A DNA stretch of 11,955 nt from contig JAIWOE010000119.1 in NCBI GenBank assembly GCA_020217165.1, positions 1 through 11,955 of the forward strand, read 5' to 3'. This document shows positions 1 through 5,783 of the stretch, one piece after another. Below the pieces are notes generated by a model. That model was given only the letters and a program-made list of their open reading frames with translations. It had not been told where the DNA came from and did not search any database. Positions within the stretch are counted from its first letter, which is position 1, and each line of letters starts with the position of its first letter. Origin of the DNA: Desulfovibrio sp. Its GTDB lineage: Bacteria > Desulfobacterota > Desulfovibrionia > Desulfovibrionales > Desulfovibrionaceae. Made by a program: the position numbers and the translations under genes.

Positions 1-342
1 GTGGAGAACCAGGCGCACCTGGAGGACAATTTTCCCATCTGGCTATGCATGGACTGGCGGGCCCCGGCCTTCCGCAAGGGCGTGTTTGATGTGGTTTGGG
101 CGGGGGATGTGGTGTACGAGCACCGCTTCATCCCGCCGGTGGCGGATTTTCTGGACCGCGTGGTGGCGACCCAAGGCGTGGCCTGGATTGCCGAACCGGA
201 TCGCGCCGTGTACCGCCCCTTCATCGACGCCATGCATCGCCGCGGGTTCGACGCAACCAAGGCCTACGCCACCACCGTCAAGGCACGCAACTGGCCCGCC
301 GCCGGCGTGCCCGCCAGCCTGTGGGAGTTCCGCCGCCGCTGA
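1..342 (+). CDS. C-terminal part of a class I SAM-dependent methyltransferase
   Basis: The frame is open from the first base of the window and ends at TGA 340-342, so 113 C-terminal residues are visible and the true start probably lies upstream. A segment with a tryptophan-arginine motif (MDWRAP, residues 17-22) precedes FDVVWAGDVVYE (29-40). This resembles the strand-4/motif IV region of the Methyltransf_16 / nicotinamide N-methylase-like group, where an acidic residue, often followed by a tyrosine, closes the SAM or substrate pocket. Next come a helix with a conserved proline (IPPVADFL), a GVAWIAEPDR strand-turn and a C-terminal strand (LWEFRRR), the usual end of this Rossmann fold. The SAM-binding GxGxG motif would be outside the window. 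The substrate cannot be told; small-molecule and protein-lysine methylases both occur in the family. This is probably ordinary chromosome flanking the island. Confidence 0.7.
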   Translation: MENQAHLEDNFPIWLCMDWRAPAFRKGVFDVVWAGDVVYEHRFIPPVADFLDRVVATQGVAWIAEPDRAVYRPFIDAMHRRGFDATKAYATTVKARNWPAAGVPASLWEFRRR

Positions 343-407
343 AGCACCGGCGCCTGCGGACGCCCCACACCGGGCCTGCCGCCGCGCAGTGTCTCGCAAC
401 ATTTTAC

Positions 408-434
408 TTGTCTTGCCGCGGCCCATCCGATAAG
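408..434 (+). promoter_or_regulatory. Possible promoter of the tRNA-Ala gene
   Basis: TTGTCT (408-413) and GATAAG (429-434) are weak matches to sigma-70 -35 and -10 boxes, with a short 15-base spacer. They would start transcription about 8 bases before the mature tRNA. The spacing is below optimum and no stronger pair is visible between the methyltransferase stop and the tRNA, so this is tentative. Confidence 0.3.
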
Positions 435-448
435 AAGAGAAATTCCGT

Positions 449-524
449 GGGGACGTAGCTCAGCTGGGAGAGCGGCGCGTTCGCAACGCGTAGGTCGAGG
501 GTTCAAATCCCTTCGTCTCCACCA
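449..524 (+). tRNA. tRNA-Ala (anticodon CGC), CCA encoded
   Basis: The 76-nt sequence folds as a standard cloverleaf. The acceptor stem is GGGGACG (449-455) with CGTCTCC (514-520), discriminator A521 and encoded CCA 522-524. The D-arm is GCTC/GAGC. The anticodon stem GCGCG/CGCGT closes the loop TTCGCAA, so the anticodon is CGC, reading GCG (Ala). The T-arm is GAGGG-TTCAAAT-CCCTT, ending in a G-T pair. The third acceptor pair is G3:U70, the classic identity element for alanyl-tRNA synthetase, which independently supports the alanine call. An integrase gene starts 184 bases downstream, so the 3' end of this tRNA is the probable attachment site (attL side) of the island. The tRNA is intact. Confidence 0.97.
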
Positions 525-599
525 CAATGGTCATCAAGGCCGTCCTGCAGTGTCCTGGGCAATCCAGAAAATCAAATGATTTCAAGGATTATGCTCCAG

Positions 600-621
600 A
601 AAGGCGCAGGGCGGCCTTTTT
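600..621 (+). terminator. Rho-independent terminator-like hairpin after the tRNA
   Basis: AAAGGCGC (600-607) can pair with GCG (611-613) and CCTTT (615-619), with one bulged G and a three-base loop. The stem runs into TTTTT (617-621). It lies about 75 bases past the tRNA and before the integrase promoter, a sensible place to separate the two transcription units. Confidence 0.5.
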
Positions 622-628
622 GCGTCCG

Positions 629-659
629 TTGACATCCGGTAATTGTAGGGGCAGATCAT
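629..659 (+). promoter_or_regulatory. Possible integrase promoter with a perfect -35 box
   Basis: TTGACA (629-634) matches the sigma-70 -35 consensus exactly. The best -10 candidate is GATCAT (654-659; 4 of 6), at a long 19-base spacing. The first GTAGGGGCA repeat (645-653) falls between the boxes, and a second copy lies downstream at 674-682, so a protein bound there could repress the integrase gene. The -35 is convincing; the -10 is weak. Confidence 0.4.
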
Positions 660-682
660 GACCATTTGCCCCCGTAGGGGCA
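645..682 (+). repeat. GTAGGGGCA repeat pair and TGCCCC hairpin upstream of integrase
   Basis: GTAGGGGCA occurs at 645-653 and again at 674-682, 29 bases apart start to start. TGCCCC (667-672) forms a 6-bp inverted repeat with the GGGGCA of the second copy (677-682; loop CGTA) and also complements the first copy. Short repeats between attL and an integrase gene are often arm-type integrase or excisionase sites. That role is inferred from position only. Confidence 0.5.
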
Positions 683-707
683 TTTCATGGAAAATCCAGG
701 AGGCCCC

Positions 708-1936
708 ATGCCCCGCAAGGCCGTGCCCCTCAGCGATGCCAAGTTCGGGCCGCTAAGCCCCAGGACAAGCCCTACAAACTTTTCGACGGCCAAGGGCTGT
801 ATATCGAGATTTCCCCGGCCGGCGGCAAGCTCTGGCGCTGGAAATACTACTTCCAGGGCAAGGAGAAGCGGCTGGCCCTGGGCAAGTATCCGGCCGTGTC
901 CATTGCCGCGGCCAGGGGCCTAGTGAAGGGGCATCAGGAGGTTCTGGGTAGGGGCATGGACCCCGCCCAAGAGCGCGTAGGGGCATCTGCATCCCCGGCG
1001 GCTCCCCTGTTTGAGGAAGTGGCCCGGGAGTGGTTTGAAAAATTTCAGCCCAAGTGGACGCAGGGGCATGCCGAGACCGTCCTGGCCCGTCTGACAAACA
1101 ACGTCTTCCCCTATCTCAAGGATCGCCCCATCAGCACCATCACCGCCCCGGACCTGCTGCCCGTGTTGCGGCGCATCGAGGCCCGCGGGGCGATGGAGAC
1201 GGCCCACCGCGTCCGGGGCATATTGTCGCAAATCTTCCGCTACGGCGTCGCCTGTTGCTATTGCGACCGCGACCCCGCCGCCGACCTGCGAAGCGCCCTT
1301 GCCCCTGCCGTGGTCAGGCCCATGGCCGCCTTCACCACCGCCAAGGATGTGGCTGGCCTGCTGCGGGCCATTGATGACTTTCAGGGTACGCCGGTGGTCC
1401 GCGCCGCCTTGCAGCTCGCTCCCTTGACCATGGTCCGGCCCGGCGAACTCCGACATGCCGAGTGGGCGGAGTTCTCGTTCGACATTACCGACGCCCCCAC
1501 TTGGACCATACCGGCCAGCAAGATGAAGATGCGGCGCGACCACATTATCCCTCTCTCCCGACAGGCCGTGGCCATTCTGGTGGACCTCCTGCCCTTGACC
1601 GGGCACGGGCGATACGTGTTCCCATCGGCCCGCACGGCCTCCGGTTCCCCCAGTGAACGGCCCATGAGCGAAAACGCAGTCCTGGCCGCTCTGCGGCGCA
1701 TGGGCTTTTCCAGGGACGAGATGACCGGCCACGGCTTCCGGGCCATGGCCACCACCCTGCTGGTGGAAGCCGGCTGGGAGGCGGACCTGGTGGACCTGCA
1801 GCTTGCCCACGCCCCGGCCAACAAGGTCAAGGCCGCCTACAACCGCGCCAATCGCCTGGAGGATCGCCGCCGCCTCTTGCAGGCCTGGGCGGACATGCTG
1901 GACGGACTGCGGGGCAGGAATTGCGAGGGACGCTGA
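708..1936 (+). pseudogene. P4-family tyrosine recombinase (island integrase), frameshifted near its N-terminus
   Basis: The gene starts at ATG 708 after AGGAGG (698-703). It reads MPRKAVPLSDAKF, then loses frame near 746-750. From 752, one frame over, it reads AKPQDKPYKLFDGQGL, the expected DUF4102 arm-binding N-terminus of P4-type integrases, and stays open to TGA 1936. Restoring one C or G in the TTCGGG stretch yields about 409 residues, the usual family size. The catalytic set is complete: Arg (codon 1436, VRPGELR), His-x-x-Arg (1730 and 1739, HGFR), His (1808) and the nucleophile Tyr (1838, AAYNRA). A Lys in the beta-hairpin region (ASKMKMRRD) is also plausible. The position beside tRNA-Ala marks it as the island's integration/excision enzyme. 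As written, the frame after the shift could start only at an internal GTG (896), which would lack most of the arm-binding domain. Either the element is immobilised or a base is missing from the assembly. Confidence 0.9.
948..985 (+). repeat. Second GTAGGGGCA pair, inside the integrase gene
   Basis: GTAGGGGCA recurs at 948-956 and 977-985, again exactly 29 bases apart. A degenerate relative (GAAGGGGCA) lies at 925-933. The copies sit in the integrase coding sequence at the linker between the arm-binding and core domains, so coding constraint could explain them. The identical spacing to the upstream pair is what draws attention. Confidence 0.4.
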
Positions 1937-1987
1937 AAATGCCAACAAAATCCAACCGCCCACCCCACGCCCATACTGCGGCAGGGA

Positions 1988-2049
1988 ACACGTCATCACG
2001 TCATACACGTCATGCGCCCAAGTCTGGCGCGGCCTGCGGAGCATGACGT
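1988..2049 (+). repeat. Iteron-like cluster A: three ACGTCAT direct repeats plus one inverted copy
   Basis: ACGTCAT occurs at 1990-1996, 1998-2004 and 2007-2013 (steps of 8 and 9 bases). An inverted ATGACGT lies at 2043-2049, 30 bases beyond the last direct copy. The block 1988-2012 matches the reverse complement of 4638-4662 at 24 of 25 positions. The inverted outlier is also shared, within the common string GAGCATGACGT. The sequence between the array and the outlier is not conserved, so the two parts look like separate protein sites kept at a fixed distance. The cluster begins 51 bases after the integrase stop. Confidence 0.8.
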
Positions 2050-2349
2050 TTTGCGGGATCACCTCATGGAGAGGGCGTGCTTCACAAAATGCACACCTAA
2101 AAAAAGGAGTGGACGCTGGCCGAGCGGGCAGCCTTTTGCTGCTTTCGGCAGCTGTTGACGGCCGTTGGCCGCGTATACAGCGTCTTGGTGTTGATTGACG
2201 CATGGTGATTTCGTCCCGTGCACACGAAATGCATGCGTTACGCTGTTGAAAACTTTTATTGTCACTGATGTGCAACAGCTTACTGTACTAACCTGGGAAA
2301 AGATCCGAGTCGATCTGGTGATCAATCCATTAAAATCACAGACTTTTAT

Positions 2350-2367
2350 TTGTGATCATTTTCACAA
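2350..2367. promoter_or_regulatory. Perfect CRP/HcpR-like palindrome TTGTGA-N6-TCACAA
   Basis: TTGTGA (2350-2355), TCATTT and TCACAA (2362-2367) form an exact 6-6-6 palindrome, matching the consensus half-sites of CRP-type regulators. As I recall, Desulfovibrio HcpR (a CRP/FNR-family regulator of the nitrosative-stress response) uses a very similar site. An overlapping inverted pair, ATCACA (2335-2340) and TGTGAT (2351-2356), adds a second dyad. No clear -35/-10 pair could be assigned next to it. The nearest downstream gene is alpA, about 360 bases away, so the target is uncertain. Confidence 0.45.
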
Positions 2368-2484
2368 TTGTGTATTTGAGGGCAGTCGTGATGTCTTCCT
2401 TGAGAGGATTATGCAAATATGCAATGCATTTTCTTGCTTAATACCAGTCGAAATTTGACCACAATCCAGAAGTGGCCCAATAAA

Positions 2485-2516
2485 AACGCCCCTCACGTTG
2501 GCGCGTGACGGGCGTT
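2485..2516 (-). terminator. Strong hairpin with U-run in minus-strand orientation
   Basis: AACGCCCCTCACG (2485-2497) pairs with CGTGACGGGCGTT (2504-2516) over 13 positions with one C-C mismatch, around the loop TTGGCG. TAAAA lies just left of the stem, so read on the minus strand the hairpin is followed by a run of T. The plus-strand side has only TTCCTT, making it a good minus-strand terminator and a weak plus-strand one. No minus-strand gene is evident to its right. It may insulate the alpA operon or end an antisense RNA. Confidence 0.6.
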
Positions 2517-2727
2517 CCTTGGGGCCTCACCTCTGGGGGCATTGGCGTGCCTGGCAGAGGATGCGGAGACGATGCTCCTTGGCCTCCAGTTCCAATGGAT
2601 TTTCATGTAGCAAGTTTTTTTTCCCCAGTCCAATGAAAGTTGTGTAAACCGCTTTGGATTGGCGTCTCGCTTTCCTGCCCGGTGCTGCCTGCCCCCGGAC
2701 AACCTCCCGAGTAGGGAAGGAGTCTTC

Positions 2728-3021
2728 ATGCAGGCATCTGCAAGCCGTTTGCTGCGCCTTCGCGATGTATTGGCCCGAGTCCCTGTTTCCAAGTCCACCT
2801 GGTTTGCCGGTATCAAGGCCGGCCGGTTTCCCAAGCCCATTGCGGTGGGGGAACGCGCCCGCGCCTGGCGGGAAGCCGACATCAACGCCGTGTGCGACGG
2901 CACCTTCCTGGCCGAAACAGCACCAGCCGCCCCGCCGGCCGCTGCTGCAGCATCCCGGCCTCGCCGGGGCAGACCGCCCAAGAATGTCGTGACCTCCAGC
3001 CCCAGGGAGGCCGCCCGGTGA
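2728..3021 (+). CDS. alpA: AlpA-family DNA-binding regulator with AT-hook-like tail
   Basis: This 97-residue protein starts at ATG 2728 behind AAGGAG (2717-2722, 5 bases away). Residues 1-55 follow the AlpA/MerR-like helix-turn-helix pattern: LLRLRDVLARVPVSKST, then W-F-AGIKAGRFPKPI, and RARAWREADINA at the end of the wing. AlpA, named from prophage CP4-57, controls excision and integration genes in satellites, usually as an activator of integrase or excisionase transcription. The C-terminus (61-97) is an Ala/Pro linker ending in RPRRGRPPK (77-85), whose GRP core flanked by basic residues matches an AT-hook. It could hold the protein on AT-rich DNA such as the block just upstream. The stop overlaps the next gene's start (GTGA at 3018-3021), so the two are translationally coupled. 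The family assignment is firm; the role here is inferred. Confidence 0.88.
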   Translation: MQASASRLLRLRDVLARVPVSKSTWFAGIKAGRFPKPIAVGERARAWREADINAVCDGTFLAETAPAAPPAAAAASRPRRGRPPKNVVTSSPREAAR

Positions 3022-4505
3022 CAGCCATCCTCCTGCAGGACGCCCGTGAGAAGTATCTGGAGCGGCGGCGCGTGGGGGAGGAGCTGGTGGACAGGTCACA
3101 GCAAGACGATGCATCCCCTGCGTCGTCCTGGCTGCCTGCGCCCCCACCCTTGCCCGTGCACGTCTTCCCCGAATCCATCCAACACATGCTGCAGACGGCG
3201 GCAGAGGCCTTCACCGTGCCCCTGGAAGCGCCAGCCTGCTGCCTCCTGGCCCTCACCGGGGCCTGCATCGGCCGCACCCGCGGCCTGCAGATCAAACCCG
3301 GCTGGATCGAGCACCCCAACCTGTATGTGGCGTTGGTGGCCCGCTCCGGCATGGGCAAGAGCCCCTGCGCCAAGGCCTTCTTTGCCCCGCTTTGGGAGGC
3401 GGAAAAAGCCTGCACCCAACAGTGGCAGGAAGCCAATGTCCAGTGGGAAGCCGACGTCGCGGTCTGGGAGGCCCAGAAGCGAAGCAAAGAGCCCAGCACC
3501 TCACCCCGGCCGGCACCGCCGCCGCGGCAACAGCTCATCACCGACGACGCCACGGTGGAGAGTCTTACGGACATCTTCGCCGACAACCCCCGCGGCCTGC
3601 TCTGGTATCGGGACGAGCTGGCCGGGTTGATCCTGGACATGGACAAATACAGCAACGGCCCCCAGGGTTCCACCAAAACACGATTGATGACGGCCTATGA
3701 CTCTGGCCCCTGGAAGGTCTCGCGGGTGAACAAGGCCCGCACGGGATTCATCCCCGCGGCCTGCCTCTCCCTCTTCGGGACCATCCAACCTAGCGTGTTG
3801 GCAGACATCTTCACCGGCAAGGACGCTGCATCCGGCCTGCTGGCCCGCGTATCCTTCATCCGCGCGCCCAGGGACAAGCCGTCCCTCTGGACGGAAACCG
3901 CCTTCAACGGCCCCGCCCGCGCCACCCTGGTACAGCTCGTGGCCGGCCTGCTTCGGCTGGACTTTCACGAAGACGCCCCCATCCATCTGACCCTGGAGCC
4001 CGACGCCAAGCAGCTTTTCATTGCCTGGCATGACGACCTGGCCCGCGAGCAGTGGCTGGGCGATGGGGAGGATCAGGACTCCCTGCTCTCCAAACTCCGG
4101 GGCCAGTGCCTGCGGCTGGCCCTGCAGCTGCATTGTCTGGAGGACGTGCTGGCCGGACGGGACTGCATCGGCTGCATCCGCGCCGCCACCATGGCCGGGG
4201 CCATCGAGTTGGCCAACTGGTTGCGCGGGCATCAGGAACAGTGCTGGACGCTCCTGGGTCAGGCGGGACGCGTCCAGGACCCGCCACCCCTGCATCGCCG
4301 GGTGGCCCTGGCCGTGCTGGGGTTGGCAAAGGACATCCAGGGCGATGTCCAGGGCGGCCGGCTAGCTACGGCGGCCATCCACGCGCGCGTCAACGCCACC
4401 CTGGACGCCCGTTTCCAGGTGGACAGCCGGGCCGTGGGCAAGGCTTGCAGCAAGATCGGCCTGCGTTCCAGCCGGAACATGGATGGCGGGGGGGTGGCAT
4501 ATTGA
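3018..4505 (+). CDS. DUF3987-like P-loop protein (island replication/helicase-like)
   Basis: I chose GTG 3018, with AGGGAGG (3004-3010) seven bases upstream and a 4-base overlap with alpA, giving 495 residues. An N-terminal stretch of about 60 residues contains a Pro-rich linker. A core like that of DUF3987 proteins follows: EAFTVPLEAPACCLLALTGA leads to NLYVALVARSGMGKS, with a Walker A motif at 110-115 (S-G-M-G-K-S; Lys114). Then comes LLWYRDELAGLI, with a Walker-B-like Asp199-Glu200, and a charged C-terminal region. DUF3987 proteins are common in integrative islands beside AlpA and small primases. They are thought to act in element replication as primase-helicase-like ATPases, but no reaction is established. 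In phage P4 the alpha protein combines primase, helicase and origin binding; here those jobs may be divided between this protein and the downstream primase. No truncation is seen. Confidence 0.8.
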   Translation: MTAILLQDAREKYLERRRVGEELVDRSQQDDASPASSWLPAPPPLPVHVFPESIQHMLQTAAEAFTVPLEAPACCLLALTGACIGRTRGLQIKPGWIEHPNLYVALVARSGMGKSPCAKAFFAPLWEAEKACTQQWQEANVQWEADVAVWEAQKRSKEPSTSPRPAPPPRQQLITDDATVESLTDIFADNPRGLLWYRDELAGLILDMDKYSNGPQGSTKTRLMTAYDSGPWKVSRVNKARTGFIPAACLSLFGTIQPSVLADIFTGKDAASGLLARVSFIRAPRDKPSLWTETAFNGPARATLVQLVAGLLRLDFHEDAPIHLTLEPDAKQLFIAWHDDLAREQWLGDGEDQDSLLSKLRGQCLRLALQLHCLEDVLAGRDCIGCIRAATMAGAIELANWLRGHQEQCWTLLGQAGRVQDPPPLHRRVALAVLGLAKDIQGDVQGGRLATAAIHARVNATLDARFQVDSRAVGKACSKIGLRSSRNMDGGGVAY

Positions 4506-4600
4506 TGCCCAGGCCCTGACCCATTGCCGGGCCATCGCCGGCATTGCGCCGACGTATCCGGCCGGTCAATCCATGACATGATGCAGTGAGCACGGGGAAG

Positions 4601-4662
4601 ACGTCATGCTCGCAACCGCATATCATCACAGAAAAAGTGACGTGTATGACGTAATGACGTGT
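4601..4662 (-). repeat. Iteron-like cluster B, mirror image of cluster A
   Basis: ATGACGT-type units lie at 4637-4643 (first base G), 4646-4652 and 4654-4660 (steps of 9 and 8). An oppositely oriented ACGTCAT lies at 4601-4607, 30 bases before the first unit. Read on the minus strand, the order, step sizes and the 30-base gap equal those of cluster A at 1988-2049. The array ends 11 bases before the primase ATG (4674), so a bound protein would also be expected to affect primase expression. Together with cluster A it brackets the alpA-DUF3987 operon. Confidence 0.8.
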
Positions 4663-4673
4663 GCGGGGCGCGC

Positions 4674-5659
4674 ATGAACGTCTTCCCCATTGACCAGATG
4701 CGCCGGGCTGGCAGCACCGCCGGGGGCGAGTGGGCCGGCCCGTGCCCGCGCTGCGGCGGGAGGGATCGCTTCCGCGTCTGGCCAGACCATCCCCGCGGCA
4801 AGGGCGGCCGCTTCTATTGCCGGGGCTGCGGCTGGACGGGTGACGGCATCCAGTACCTGCGGGACGCCTGCGGGGCCAGCTATGCCGAGGCCTGTCAAGC
4901 CGTGGGCTGCCCAGCCGCTGCAGGACGGGGATGGATGCGCCAACGCCCGCACCGCCCAGCCCTTCCGCCCAATGGAAGGAAGCCGCCGCGGCCTTCGTGG
5001 CCCAGGTGGCCGGCCCATCGGACTACAGCCGCGCCCGTGGCCTGGAGGACGCCACGGTCCAGGCCCTGCGCCTGGGCTGGAATCCGCGGGATTGCTTCGT
5101 GGATCGCCCCGCCTGGGGCCTGCCGCCGGGCAAGCGGCTCTGGCTTCCCGCCGGGCTGGTCATCCCGACAATTCCTACATTGGAGCAGGGCGAGGTGCTG
5201 GCCCTCAAGATTCGACGCCTGGCCGCCGACGGGCCAAAATATGTGGCCATCCCCGGCGGCAGCACCGCGCCCATGGTCCTGGCCCGCGCGCCGGCAGGCA
5301 GCCCCGCCAAACCCATCATCATAGTAGAAGGCGAGCTGGACGCCATCCTCCTGGCCCAGGCCGCCCGCGACTTGGTGACGGTCCTGGCCCTGCGCAGCGT
5401 GTCCAACAAGCCCGACGCCGCCACCTGCGCTCTGCTGCACGCCGCCCCGGCCATCCTTTGCGCCCTGGACTTCGACCGCGCCGGCCAGGCCGCCTGGCCC
5501 TGGTGGCACGACACATTCCGCGCCCGCTACCACCCCCCAGCCACGGGCAAGGACGTGGGGGACATGCTCGCGGCGGGGGTGGACGTCAGGGAATGGGTAG
5601 GGTGGGGGCTGGAGGGGATATTGCCTACTGCTGCAATCAAGGCGAGAATCCCTCGTTGA
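4674..5659 (+). pseudogene. P4-type zinc-finger/TOPRIM primase, split by an apparent one-base loss
   Basis: ATG 4674 opens a zinc-ribbon domain: CPRC (Cys24, Cys27), then GRDRFRVWPDHPRGKGGRFYC, then CRGC (Cys49, Cys52) and GWTGDGIQYLRD. This is the template-binding finger of small phage and island primases. The frame then drifts into Pro/Arg-rich nonsense after about codon 80. The continuation is one frame over: PSAQWKEAAAAFVAQ, LGWNPRDCF, a KYVAIPGG loop, and a TOPRIM core with VEGELDA (Glu codon 5327) and DFDRAG (Asp codons 5468 and 5474). It ends at TGA 5657-5659. Restoring one base between roughly 4905 and 4965 gives about 328 residues. ATG 4931 could start the TOPRIM half separately, but no ribosome site stands out and the first frame does not stop nearby. 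A break or assembly error is therefore likelier than two genes. There is no Shine-Dalgarno before 4674; GTG 4659 is an alternative start. Confidence 0.82.
5530..5592 (+). repeat. 63-bp direct repeat, copy 1 (primase 3' end)
   Basis: This copy matches 6980-7042 at 61 of 63 positions, at a constant offset of 1450 bases. The differences are A5539/G6989 and C5587/A7037. It encodes the primase C-terminal motif HPPATGKDVGDMLAAGVDVR. The pair brackets the hydrolase block. Confidence 0.92.
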
Positions 5660-5675
5660 TAGTGATATGTGGCCA

Positions 5676-5709
5676 TTGCTTTGCCTCCCCACCTCTGCCA
5701 TAGTCTAAA
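5676..5709 (+). promoter_or_regulatory. Possible promoter of the hydrolase gene
   Basis: Two overlapping weak sigma-70-like pairs are present: TTGCTT (5676-5681) with CATAGT (5699-5704), and TTGCCT (5681-5686) with TCTAAA (5704-5709). Each has a 17-base spacer. They lie between the primase stop and the hydrolase start, where a promoter is needed if the cargo is expressed on its own. Confidence 0.3.
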
Positions 5710-5783
5710 CTAGGTCCAACAACCAGCGATGCGCCCTGGTAAAGGCTGCGAGGCGCATCGTGCCCTCTCCCCGGAGATCCGCC

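Larger units (their letters stand above)
1937..2727. other. Gene-poor 791-bp region between integrase and alpA, partly AT-rich
   Basis: I see no convincing gene here. From left to right it holds the iteron-like cluster A (1988-2049), a GCCGA...TCGGC nested hairpin (2119-2149) with no T-run, an AT-rich block, a CRP/HcpR-like palindrome (2350-2367) and a strong hairpin (2485-2516). Hand counts for 60-base lines starting at 2281, 2341 and 2401 give about 40, 37 and 35% G+C, against about 65% around it. An 87-codon frame (2195-2458) covers the AT-rich block but starts at TTG without a ribosome site. The AlpA Shine-Dalgarno, AAGGAG 2717-2722, closes the region. Such AT-rich, repeat-bearing gaps next to replication genes are typical places for an origin or for control sites of a satellite element. 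Confidence 0.6.

Noticed and set aside
740..755. Programmed ribosomal frameshift in the integrase
   Set aside because: No slippery heptamer of the X XXY YYZ kind, no obvious stimulatory structure, and the shift lies only about 13 codons after the start; a missing base explains it better.
1988..2013. Short repeats considered as a CRISPR array
   Set aside because: Units are 7 bases at 8-9 base steps with no spacers; they resemble iterons or operators, and no cas gene is present.
920..2275. 451-codon minus-strand frame across the integrase
   Set aside because: Antisense shadow of the integrase; the plus strand holds the full tyrosine-recombinase catalytic set.
2059..2325. 88-codon minus-strand frame next to iteron-like cluster A
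   Set aside because: No ribosome site, no recognisable motif and mixed composition across the GC boundary; most likely chance.
2195..2458. 87-codon plus-strand frame spanning the AT-rich block
   Set aside because: It starts at TTG directly after a stop, has no ribosome site and matches no family I recognise; a CRP-like palindrome lies inside it. It cannot be excluded, but support is too thin for a gene call.
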